Source: Paracoccus versutus
GTDB lineage: Bacteria > Pseudomonadota > Alphaproteobacteria > Rhodobacterales > Rhodobacteraceae
Assembly (NCBI RefSeq): GCF_000763885.1
Contig: NZ_JRKO01000018.1
Location: 35,295-99,294 of the forward strand
Length of the DNA: 64,000 bases
Direction: 5' to 3'
Positions 54,658 through 62,331 of this stretch are shown here, in pieces. Numbering within the stretch: position 1 is the first letter of the stretch; each line of letters starts with the position of its first letter. The notes under the pieces were generated by a model. That model did no database searches, was not told the origin of the DNA, and was given only the letters and a program-made list of their open reading frames with translations. The translations under genes and the position numbers were made by a program.

Positions 54658-56529
54658 TTACACACCCAGGCGCTGCGCTTCGCGGATCTTTTCCTGCGCC
54701 GCACGGGCGGCGCGGACGGTTTCGAAATTCGAGATCTCGGGCACGCCGACGTCCCAATCCGCATCCCCCGGCACCCATTTCCAGGCATCCGAGACGATCG
54801 AGATCACCGTCACCCCGTCATGGGCAAGCGCATCCTGCATCGCGCCCTCCAGATCGGCCAGGCTTTCGGCCTTGACGGCGCGGGCGCCCATCGCCTCGGC
54901 ATGTTTCACGAAATCGACATGCAGCGGGTTGTCGCGGTCCTGGATCCGGCAATCGGCCAGCAGGTTGTTGAAACCGGGCACGCCCTTGGCCTGCTGCAGC
55001 CGGTTGATGACCGCGAAGCCACCGTTGTCGCAGACCACCACGACCATCTTGTGGCCGGTCAGCGCCGCCGAATAGATGTCCGAGTTCATCATCATGTAGG
55101 TGCCATCGCCCAGCATGACGATGGGTGTGCCGCCCGTCGCGCCCGGCCCCTCCTGCGCCATGGCGCAGCCCCAGCCGGCCGCGATCTCGTAGCCCATGCA
55201 GGAAAAGCCGAATTCGCAGTCGAAGGTGTTCGGGTTCTTGACCCGCCAGCCCTTGGTCACCTCGCCCGGCGTGCCGCCCGCCGCGGCGATCAGCGTGTCG
55301 TTCGGCCCGGCGACCCTGTTCAGCACGCCCACGACCTGCGCATAGGACGGCACCAGTTCGTTGGTCGGCGCCTGATGGTCGTCCAGCAGCTTGTTCCATT
55401 CGGCGAACAGGGTCTTGGCGCGCTTCATCAGCCCGGCATCGGCCGCGTAATCGCCAAGCGCCGCGTCCAGTTCGCCGATGGTTTCCAGCGCATCGCCGAC
55501 CACCGCCAACGACCGATGCTTGACGGCATCGAAGCGCGCCGCGTTGACCGAGATGAACCGCGCATCCTCGGCGAAGGCCGTCCAGGAGCCGGTGGTGAAA
55601 TCCTGCAGCCGGGTGCCGATGGCCAGGATCACGTCGGCCTCTTTCGCCAGCGCATTGGCCGAGGTCGAGCCGACGATGCCGATGGGTCCGGCATGGACCG
55701 GATGGTCATGGGTCAGCGCGCCCTTGCCGGCGATGGTCTCGACAACCGGGATGCCGCGCTTGGCGGCGAAATCGGTCAAGGCGTCCTCGGCCAGCGAATA
55801 GCGCACGCCGCCGCCCGAGATGATCAGCGGCCTCGATGCCGTTTTCAGCAGTTCGGCCGCCGCCGCAACCGCGTCGCGGTCGGGACGCGGGCGCGGGATC
55901 GACCAGACGCGCGGTTCGAAGAAAACCTCGGGGTAATCATAGGCCAGTTCCTGCGTGTCCTGCGCCAGCCCGATGAAGGCCGGGCCGCAATCGGCGGGAT
56001 CCAGCATGGTCGCCACCGCCTGCGGCAGCGACTGGATCAGTTGCTCGGGCAGCGTGATGCGGTCCCAGTAGCGCACGACCGATTTGAAGGCATCGTTCGC
56101 GGTGATGGTCGGGTCGCCGAAATGCTCGACCTGCTGCAGCACAGGATCGGGCAGGCGATTCGCGAAGGTGTCGCCGGCGATCAGCAGCACCGGCAGCCGG
56201 TTCGCCATCGCCGTGCCCGCCGCCGTCACCATGTTCAGCGCACCCGGCCCGATGGAGGTGGCGGCCACCATGATCTGCCGCCGCCGCTTGGCCTTGGCGA
56301 AGCCGATGGCGGCCAGCGCCATGGACTGTTCGTTCTGGCCGCGCCAGGTCGGCAGCTGGTCCTGGACCTGCTCCAGCGCCTCGGAAAGGCAGGTCACGTT
56401 GCCATGGCCGAAGATGCCGAAGAGGCCCGCGAACAGCGGGACACGCGCGCCCTCGATCTCGGTGAACTGGTTGCAAAGGTAACGAACAAGGGCCTGGGCC
56501 ATGGTCAGGCGCACGGTCTTGCGTGGCAT
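54658..56529 (-). CDS. iolD: 3D-(3,5/4)-trihydroxycyclohexane-1,2-dione hydrolase
   Basis: Thiamine-diphosphate enzyme of 623 aa, ring-opening third step of inositol catabolism. N-terminal MAQALVRYLCNQFTE and GIFGHGNVTCLSEAL are IolD-specific; the TPP motif is VMLGDGTYMMMNSDIYSA. The frame extends upstream but AGGAGGCGAG precedes ATG 56529. First gene of the minus-strand operon. Confidence 0.96.
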   Translation of the reverse strand: MPRKTVRLTMAQALVRYLCNQFTEIEGARVPLFAGLFGIFGHGNVTCLSEALEQVQDQLPTWRGQNEQSMALAAIGFAKAKRRRQIMVAATSIGPGALNMVTAAGTAMANRLPVLLIAGDTFANRLPDPVLQQVEHFGDPTITANDAFKSVVRYWDRITLPEQLIQSLPQAVATMLDPADCGPAFIGLAQDTQELAYDYPEVFFEPRVWSIPRPRPDRDAVAAAAELLKTASRPLIISGGGVRYSLAEDALTDFAAKRGIPVVETIAGKGALTHDHPVHAGPIGIVGSTSANALAKEADVILAIGTRLQDFTTGSWTAFAEDARFISVNAARFDAVKHRSLAVVGDALETIGELDAALGDYAADAGLMKRAKTLFAEWNKLLDDHQAPTNELVPSYAQVVGVLNRVAGPNDTLIAAAGGTPGEVTKGWRVKNPNTFDCEFGFSCMGYEIAAGWGCAMAQEGPGATGGTPIVMLGDGTYMMMNSDIYSAALTGHKMVVVVCDNGGFAVINRLQQAKGVPGFNNLLADCRIQDRDNPLHVDFVKHAEAMGARAVKAESLADLEGAMQDALAHDGVTVISIVSDAWKWVPGDADWDVGVPEISNFETVRAARAAQEKIREAQRLGV

Positions 56530-56633
56530 CTCGCCTCCTCCTGCGGATGGTGTTTTCCGAACGATACGGAATGATGATTGACAATGCAATAGTTCTGCAA
56601 TGATTATTGCGAAACGAATTTCGGGAGGAACCC
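56530..56633. promoter_or_regulatory. Divergent iolD/iolG control region with three inverted repeats
   Basis: Between the two operons lie TTCCG-N7-CGGAA (56555-56571), GCAAT-GATT-ATTGC (56597-56610, with a third GCAAT at 56586-56590) and CGAAA-CGAA-TTTCG (56610-56623). The first resembles the GGAA/TTCC half-sites described for rhizobial RpiR-type IolR; the assignment is inferred. No regulator gene lies next to it. Confidence 0.55.
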
Positions 56634-57641
56634 ATGACAGGAATCGCCGTCCTCGGCACCGGCCGCATCGGCCGCATGCATGCCGAAAACATCGCCGCCC
56701 ATCCGCGCGCCCGGCTGGCAGGCGTCTATGACATCCATGCCCCCGCAGCCGCCGAAGTCGCAGCCCAACTGGGCGTGCCGCAATTCGATTCGGTCGAGGC
56801 GGCGCTGGCCTCGGCCGAGGTGGATGCGGTGCTGATCGCCAGTTCGACCGCCACCCATGCCGATCTGATCGAGCAGTCGGTCGCGGCGGGCAAGGCGATC
56901 CTGTGCGAAAAGCCCATCGACCTGTCGCTGGACCGGGTAAATGCCTGCGCAACGAAAATTGCCGGCACCAGCCTGCCGATCATGCTGGGCTTCGTGCGCC
57001 GCTTCGACAGCGGCCATGCCGGGGTCCGGCACGCCATCGAATCGGGCCGGATCGGCGAGTTGCATCAAGTCACGATCACCTCGCGCGATCCGGGCATGGC
57101 GCCCGACGCCTATATCGAGGCCTCGGGCGGCATCTTCCGCGACATGACCATCCATGATTTCGACATGGCCCGCTTCATCCTGGGCGAGGAAGTGACCGAG
57201 GTCAGCGCCACCGGCTCGCGCCTGGTCGACCCGGCCCTGATGCAGCGCTGCGACGATTACGACACCGTCACCGTTGTCCTGAAGACCGAATCGGGCAAGC
57301 AGGCAATCATCACCAACTCGCGCCGTGCCGTCTATGGCTACGACCAGCGCGTCGAGGCCTTCGGCAGCGCCGGCATGGCGATTTCGGAAAACCGGACGCT
57401 GGATCAGGTGCGGCTCTATGGCGCGGAATTCACCGACCGGGCCGCGCCGCTGAAAAATTTCTTCATCGACCGCTATGCCGATGCCTTCGCGGCCGAGATC
57501 GGCGCCTTCGTCGATGCCATCGAACAAGGCAAGCCGGTGCCGGTCGGGTTCGAGGACGGCAGGCAGGCGCTGCTGCTGGCCGAGGCCGCGATCCTTTCCG
57601 CCGCCGAAGGCCGCACGGTCGCAATCAGGGAAATCGGATAA
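56634..57641 (+). CDS. iolG: Inositol 2-dehydrogenase (Gfo/Idh family)
   Basis: NAD-dependent oxidation of myo-inositol to 2-keto-myo-inositol, 335 aa. Rossmann motif VLGTGRIGRMHAENI, CEKPIDLSLD (Lys of EKP), and MTIHDFDMARFIL (catalytic Asp-His pair). First gene of the plus-strand operon; GGGAGGAA precedes ATG 56634. Confidence 0.93.
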   Translation: MTGIAVLGTGRIGRMHAENIAAHPRARLAGVYDIHAPAAAEVAAQLGVPQFDSVEAALASAEVDAVLIASSTATHADLIEQSVAAGKAILCEKPIDLSLDRVNACATKIAGTSLPIMLGFVRRFDSGHAGVRHAIESGRIGELHQVTITSRDPGMAPDAYIEASGGIFRDMTIHDFDMARFILGEEVTEVSATGSRLVDPALMQRCDDYDTVTVVLKTESGKQAIITNSRRAVYGYDQRVEAFGSAGMAISENRTLDQVRLYGAEFTDRAAPLKNFFIDRYADAFAAEIGAFVDAIEQGKPVPVGFEDGRQALLLAEAAILSAAEGRTVAIREIG

Positions 57642-57644
57642 GCC

Positions 57645-59075
57645 ATGTATTCGCAATTCGGATTGTTCATCGACGGGAGCTGGACCCCCGGCACCGTCAG
57701 CGGAGAGGTCATTTCTCCGGTCACCGAAAAACCGCTCGGCCAGGTGGCCCTTGCCACCGCCGAGGACACGCAGGCGGCACTGGATGCTGCCGCACGCGCC
57801 CTGCCCAAGCTGCGCGAGATGGGTGGCTTCGGCCGCGCGGGAGCCCTGCACAAGGCCGCGGACGAGATGATCCGCCGCGCGGATGAGGCCGCGCGGATGA
57901 TCTCGGCCGAGACCGGCAAGCCCATCGCGCAGGCCGGCCGGGAATGGACCCTTGCCTGCGACCAGTTCCGCTGGTTCGCCGAGGAGGCGCGCCGCATCTA
58001 TGGCCGCATCGTCGACAGCCGCGTGCCCGGAGGTCGTTTCGAGGTGACGCGCGAGCCGGTGGGCATCGTCGGGGCCTTTACCGCCTGGAACTTCCCGGCC
58101 GCCCTGCCCGCCCGCAAGCTGGCCCCGGCGCTGGCCGCCGGCTGCCCGGTGGTGCTGCGCCCGTCCTCGCAGACGCCGGGCGTGGCGATGGTGATGGTGG
58201 ATTGCCTGCGTGCGGCGGGACTGCCCGACGGCGCGGTGAACCTTGTCACCGGCTCGACCGCCGATACCTACGCGCCGATCATGGCGGACAGCCGGGTGCG
58301 CAAGGTCAGCCTGACCGGCTCGACCCGCGTCGGCCAGCAGATGATCCGAGACGCCGCCGATACGGTAAAGAAGGTCTCGATGGAGCTTGGCGGCAACGCG
58401 CCGCTGATCATCCATGACGACGCCGATCTGGAAACCGCGCTGGACCTGACCGTGCCGACCAAGTTCGCCAATTGCGGGCAGGTCTGCGTGACCCCGGACC
58501 GGATCTTCGTCCATGACAGCCTGCACGACGCCTTCGTCGAGGGCTTCGTTTCGCGCACGGCGCAGATCAAGCTGGGCGACGGGCTGGACCCCGAAACCGG
58601 CATGGGTCCGCTGATCAATGGCGGACGACTGGCCGAGATTGAATCCACCGTCGCCGACGCCCTTCGCAACGGCGCGACGCTTGCCCATGGCGGCAAGCGC
58701 CCGGCGCATCTGAACAGCGGCTTCTTCTTCGAGCCGACGGTGCTGACCGATGTCGCCGACGACATGAAGGTCTTTGCCGAGGAGAACTTCGGCCCCATCG
58801 CCGCCATCACCCGCTTCTCGACCGAGGACGAGGTGATCGCCCGCGCCAACGCGTCGGACATGGGCCTGTCCGCCTACGCCTTCACCCGCTCGCCCGACCG
58901 GGTGCGGCGCATGGCGGCGGGGCTGAAGGCCGGCATGGTCGGCATCAACAGCTTTGCGCTGGCCGCATCCGAGGCGCCCTTCGGCGGCACCAACCACTCC
59001 GGCATGGGCCGCGAAGGCGGCATCGAAGGGATCGAGGACTACCTCGACACCAAGCTGGCGCAGATCGTGTTCTGA
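57645..59075 (+). CDS. Aldehyde dehydrogenase, succinate-semialdehyde dehydrogenase-like
   Basis: NAD(P)-dependent aldehyde dehydrogenase of 476 aa, GabD/YneI-like rather than IolA/MmsA-like. Catalytic Cys281 (NCGQVCVTPDRI) and Glu247 (MELGGNAP) are present; FGGTNHSGMGREGG is the C-terminal signature. The usual VLKP at the cofactor-binding Lys is VLRPSSQTP, so Lys is replaced by Arg172. It follows iolG by 3 bp. The aldehyde substrate could be a product of the aldolase downstream. Confidence 0.88.
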   Translation: MYSQFGLFIDGSWTPGTVSGEVISPVTEKPLGQVALATAEDTQAALDAAARALPKLREMGGFGRAGALHKAADEMIRRADEAARMISAETGKPIAQAGREWTLACDQFRWFAEEARRIYGRIVDSRVPGGRFEVTREPVGIVGAFTAWNFPAALPARKLAPALAAGCPVVLRPSSQTPGVAMVMVDCLRAAGLPDGAVNLVTGSTADTYAPIMADSRVRKVSLTGSTRVGQQMIRDAADTVKKVSMELGGNAPLIIHDDADLETALDLTVPTKFANCGQVCVTPDRIFVHDSLHDAFVEGFVSRTAQIKLGDGLDPETGMGPLINGGRLAEIESTVADALRNGATLAHGGKRPAHLNSGFFFEPTVLTDVADDMKVFAEENFGPIAAITRFSTEDEVIARANASDMGLSAYAFTRSPDRVRRMAAGLKAGMVGINSFALAASEAPFGGTNHSGMGREGGIEGIEDYLDTKLAQIVF

Positions 59076-59089
59076 GGGGAGGAAACGTG

Positions 59090-59896
59090 ATGTTCACCAA
59101 CAAGCTGAAACAACACTGGGCCGAGGGCCGCCCCGCGATCAACGGCTGGCTGTCCATCGGCAACCCGCTGACCGCCGAGATCATGGCGGCGCAGGGCTAT
59201 GACAGCATCACCATCGACGCCCAGCACGGCGCGCTGGACTACAGCGCCGTGCTGCCCATGCTGCAGGCGATGCGGGCATCCGGCGTGACGCCGATGGTCC
59301 GCGTGCCCTGGCGCGAACCGGGCGCGATCATGAAGGCGCTGGACGCCGGCGCGCAGGGCATCATCTGCCCGATGGTCAACTCGGCCCAGGAGGCGGCGGA
59401 ATTCGTCAGCTACATGCGCTATCCGCCGCATGGCCAGCGCAGCTTCGGCCCGACCCGCGCCACCTTCGCCTATGGCGGCTATGGCGTGGCGGCGAACGAG
59501 CAGGTGCTCGCGCTGGCGATGGTCGAAACGCAGCAGGGCATGGACAACCTGGACGCCATCGCGGCGACCCCCGGTCTCGACGGCATCTATGTCGGCCCCG
59601 CGGACCTGACGCTGGGCACCCAGGAAGGCCGCCTGCCCCCCGGCTTCGACCGCGAAGAGCCCGAGATGATCGCGCTGCTTCAACGCATCAAGGACGCCTG
59701 CAAGGCGAACGGCATCCGTGCCTGCCTGCATTGCGGCACGCCGGAATATGCCGCGAAAGCCATCGGCTGGGGGTTCGACCTGACCACGGTCGGCGGCGAC
59801 ACCCGCCTGCTGGCCGGCGCGGCCAGCGCCTCGGTCGCGACCTGGCGCGACCTGACCGCCTCCGCCCCCGCCTCCGCCACGAAAGGAGCCTATTGA
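59090..59896 (+). CDS. HpcH/HpaI-family aldolase
   Basis: Class II (metal-dependent) pyruvate aldolase of 268 aa. IDAQHGALD holds the active-site His46; MVETQQGMDNLD and YVGPADLTLG carry metal-binding Glu and Asp. Related enzymes cleave 4-hydroxy-2-keto acids such as 2-keto-3-deoxy-rhamnonate to pyruvate plus an aldehyde. GAGGGGAGG precedes the ATG; GTG 59087 is an alternative. Overlaps the next gene by one base (TGATG). Confidence 0.88.
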   Translation: MFTNKLKQHWAEGRPAINGWLSIGNPLTAEIMAAQGYDSITIDAQHGALDYSAVLPMLQAMRASGVTPMVRVPWREPGAIMKALDAGAQGIICPMVNSAQEAAEFVSYMRYPPHGQRSFGPTRATFAYGGYGVAANEQVLALAMVETQQGMDNLDAIAATPGLDGIYVGPADLTLGTQEGRLPPGFDREEPEMIALLQRIKDACKANGIRACLHCGTPEYAAKAIGWGFDLTTVGGDTRLLAGAASASVATWRDLTASAPASATKGAY

Positions 59897-60864
59897 TGCC
59901 GCATCTTCTTGTTGCCGGAAAGCTGCATCCCGCGGGAGAGGCGCTGCTGCGCGAACTCCCCGCCCGCGGCATCACCGTGGATTATGTCGAGGAAATCTCG
60001 GAGCCCTCCTACGCGCCGCTGATCCACAAGGCCGATGCGCTTGTGATCCGCACCCAGCCGCTGTCCGCCGCCACCGTGGCGCTGGCCGAGAGGCTGAAGG
60101 TCGTCTCGCGCCACGGCGTCGGTTACGATGCCGTCGATCTCGCCGCGCTGAACGAACGCGGCATTGCCCTGACCATCGTCGGCGACGTGAATTCGATCTC
60201 GGTCGCCGAACATGCGATGATGCAATTGCTGGCCGGGGCCAAGCGCGTGCTGCTGGCCGACCGCGCGGTGCGCGAGCCCGGCCAATGGGGCTGGCGCAAC
60301 CGGCTGGAACAGCAGGAAATCTCGGGCAAGAACCTGCTGATCATCGGCTATGGCCGCACCGGGCAGCGCCTTGCGCGCATGGCCGCCGGGTTCGAGATGA
60401 CGGTCCGCGCCCACGACCCCTATCTCTCGCGCAAGGGCTGGTCCGAAGGTCCGGTGGCAGAGATTGCCGACCTGGACGAGGGGCTGGCCTGGGCCGATTG
60501 CATCTCGATCCATGTGCCCAGGGCCGACAAGCCGGTGCTGGGGGCAAGGGAGATCGCGCTGATGAAACCGGGTGTCGTCCTTGCCAATACGGCGCGCGGC
60601 GGCGTGGTGGACGAGGCGGCGCTGGCCGAGGCGCTGGCCTCGGGCCAGGTCGGCGCTGCCGGGGTCGATGTCTTCGACGACGAGCCGCCCTGCGGTTCGC
60701 CCTTGTTCGACCAGCCGACCGCGGTACTGTCGCCCCATATCGCCGGGCTGACCGCCGAATGCGGCGAACGCATGGCCATCGCCTCGATCCAGAACGCGAT
60801 CGACTATCTGGACGGCACGCTCGACCGCGGCCTCATCGTCAATGCGGCTTTCGCCCATGCTTGA
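59896..60864 (+). CDS. D-isomer-specific 2-hydroxyacid dehydrogenase
   Basis: NAD(P)-dependent oxidoreductase of 322 aa. LLIIGYGRTGQRLARMA is the nucleotide loop; SRHGVGYDAVD, TARGGVVDEAAL and SPHIAGLTAE (catalytic His) are the family motifs. Similar to SerA-like or glyoxylate/hydroxypyruvate reductases; could act on tartronate or a 2-keto acid produced in the sugar route. Start overlaps the aldolase stop. Confidence 0.88.
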   Translation: MPHLLVAGKLHPAGEALLRELPARGITVDYVEEISEPSYAPLIHKADALVIRTQPLSAATVALAERLKVVSRHGVGYDAVDLAALNERGIALTIVGDVNSISVAEHAMMQLLAGAKRVLLADRAVREPGQWGWRNRLEQQEISGKNLLIIGYGRTGQRLARMAAGFEMTVRAHDPYLSRKGWSEGPVAEIADLDEGLAWADCISIHVPRADKPVLGAREIALMKPGVVLANTARGGVVDEAALAEALASGQVGAAGVDVFDDEPPCGSPLFDQPTAVLSPHIAGLTAECGERMAIASIQNAIDYLDGTLDRGLIVNAAFAHA

Positions 60865-61100
60865 GACGATGCACCGCCGACTTGCGGCTTTCGGAGCCGT
60901 CGTCGGGCAGGCGACGGTTCTCCGCTACGGCGGTGCCGCATTCATATCGGACCTGCCACGGCGCCTGGAGCAGGATCTTTCAGCACCGCCGCGCAATGGC
61001 CCACCACCGCACAGCCATGCCGAAACCCCGTCAATCAGCCGTCTCGTCCGCCATCTGGATGGCGGCTGAGTGCAACGTCATTTCAAACCGGATCCTGTCC
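60865..61100. other. 236-bp spacer with palindrome
   Basis: No gene is supported here; a continuing frame at 60842-61069 has no coding character. CCGCCATC-TG-GATGGCGG at 61048-61065 is a perfect 8-bp inverted repeat with a 2-bp centre, 35 bp before the next gene, possibly an operator or a separate promoter region for that gene. Confidence 0.4.
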
Positions 61101-62225
61101 ATGTCTGACAAACCCGTCCTGCGTATCGGCCTGATCGGCACCGGCTTCATGGGCAAGGCCCATGTCTTCGGCTTCGCCAGCGCGCAGAAGGTCTTCGACC
61201 TGCCCTATCGGCTGGAACTGCATGCGGTCGCCGACGTCACCGAGGACGCCGCCGCCCGTGCCGCCGCCGATTTCGGCTTCGCCCATGCCACCGCCGACTG
61301 GCGCAGCATGGTCGAAAACCCCCAGATCGACGTGATCGACATCACCGCCCCGAATGCGCTGCACAAGGAAATGGCCTTGGCCGCCATTTCCGCCGGCAAG
61401 CACGTCTATTGCGAAAAACCGCTGGCGCCGATGGCCTCGGATGCGCGCCAGATGGCCGATGCGGCGGCGGCCAAAGGCGTCAAGACCCAGGTCGGCTTCA
61501 ACTATCTCTGCAACCCGATGCTGCGGCTTGCGCGCGAGATGATCGCGGCGGGCGAACTGGGCGAGATCCGCGGCTATCGCGGGCTGCATGCCGAGGATTA
61601 CATGGCCGATGCCGACGACCCCTGGACCTTCCGCCACGATCCGGCGGGTGGCGGCGCGCTGGCCGATATCGGCAGCCATGCGCTGGCCACGGCCGAATTC
61701 CTGCTGGGTCCGATCACCGAGGTGATGGGCGATTGCATCACGATGATCGGCCAGCGCCCCGACGGCCAGGGCGGCATGCGTGCCGTGACCGTGGACGATG
61801 TCGGCCGCGCCTTCCTGCGCTTCGCGAATGGCGCGCAAGGCTCGGTCGAGGGCAACTGGATCGCCACCGGCCGCAAGATGCAGCATGATTTCGAGGTCCA
61901 TGGCACCAAGGGCGCGCTGGCCTTCAGCCAGGAACGCTTCAACGAGCTGCATTTCTATTCGACCGCCGATGCACCCGGCCGGCGCGGCTTCCGCCGCATC
62001 GAGGCGAGCCCCGACCACCCGCCCTATGGCCGCTTCTGCGTCGCCCCCGGCCATCAGATCGGCTTCAACGACCTGAAGGCCATCGAGATCGAGGGCTATC
62101 TGCGCGCCATCGCCGGCGAGATCCCCGAGCCTTTCGGCTTCGCGGCCGGTCTGCGTATCCAGCGGCTGGTCGAGACGATCCAGCGCTCCTCCGCAACGCG
62201 GCAGTGGATGGCCGTCACGGCCTGA
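61101..62225 (+). CDS. Gfo/Idh/MocA oxidoreductase, similar to scyllo-inositol/L-glucose dehydrogenase
   Basis: Dehydrogenase of 374 aa. GLIGTGFMGKAHVFGF is the Rossmann loop, YCEKPLAPMASDA the EKP motif and GALADIGSHALATAEFL the catalytic Asp-His region. The overall pattern (ADFGFAHATADWRSM, GFNYLCNP, EDYMADADDPWTFR, PYGRFCVAPGHQIGFNDLKA) recalls LgdA, the scyllo-inositol/L-glucose 1-dehydrogenase of Paracoccus laeviglucosivorans, from memory. It lies 236 bp after the hydroxyacid dehydrogenase and may have its own promoter. Confidence 0.85.
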   Translation: MSDKPVLRIGLIGTGFMGKAHVFGFASAQKVFDLPYRLELHAVADVTEDAAARAAADFGFAHATADWRSMVENPQIDVIDITAPNALHKEMALAAISAGKHVYCEKPLAPMASDARQMADAAAAKGVKTQVGFNYLCNPMLRLAREMIAAGELGEIRGYRGLHAEDYMADADDPWTFRHDPAGGGALADIGSHALATAEFLLGPITEVMGDCITMIGQRPDGQGGMRAVTVDDVGRAFLRFANGAQGSVEGNWIATGRKMQHDFEVHGTKGALAFSQERFNELHFYSTADAPGRRGFRRIEASPDHPPYGRFCVAPGHQIGFNDLKAIEIEGYLRAIAGEIPEPFGFAAGLRIQRLVETIQRSSATRQWMAVTA

Positions 62226-62285
62226 GAATCCGCTGCCGCCTCCCTCCCGCGGCATCGGCTGGGGCGCTCCTCGCCCCTTCCCCCG

Positions 62286-62310
62286 GGTGCCCGGCTGCGC
62301 GCCGGGCACC
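62286..62310 (+). terminator. Hairpin between the Gfo/Idh gene and pyc
   Basis: GGTGCCCGGC at 62286-62295 pairs perfectly with GCCGGGCACC at 62301-62310 around a 5-nt loop. TACCTTTC follows. It separates the sugar operon from pyc. Confidence 0.6.
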
Positions 62311-62331
62311 TACCTTTCGAAAGGGCTCTGC

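Noticed and set aside
57645..59075. iolA (methylmalonate-semialdehyde dehydrogenase)
   Set aside because: The protein follows the succinate-semialdehyde type (FGGTNHSGMGREGG and 476 aa) and lacks MmsA features.
60842..61069. 75-codon ORF after the hydroxyacid dehydrogenase
   Set aside because: Begins inside the preceding gene, no ribosome site, no coding character.
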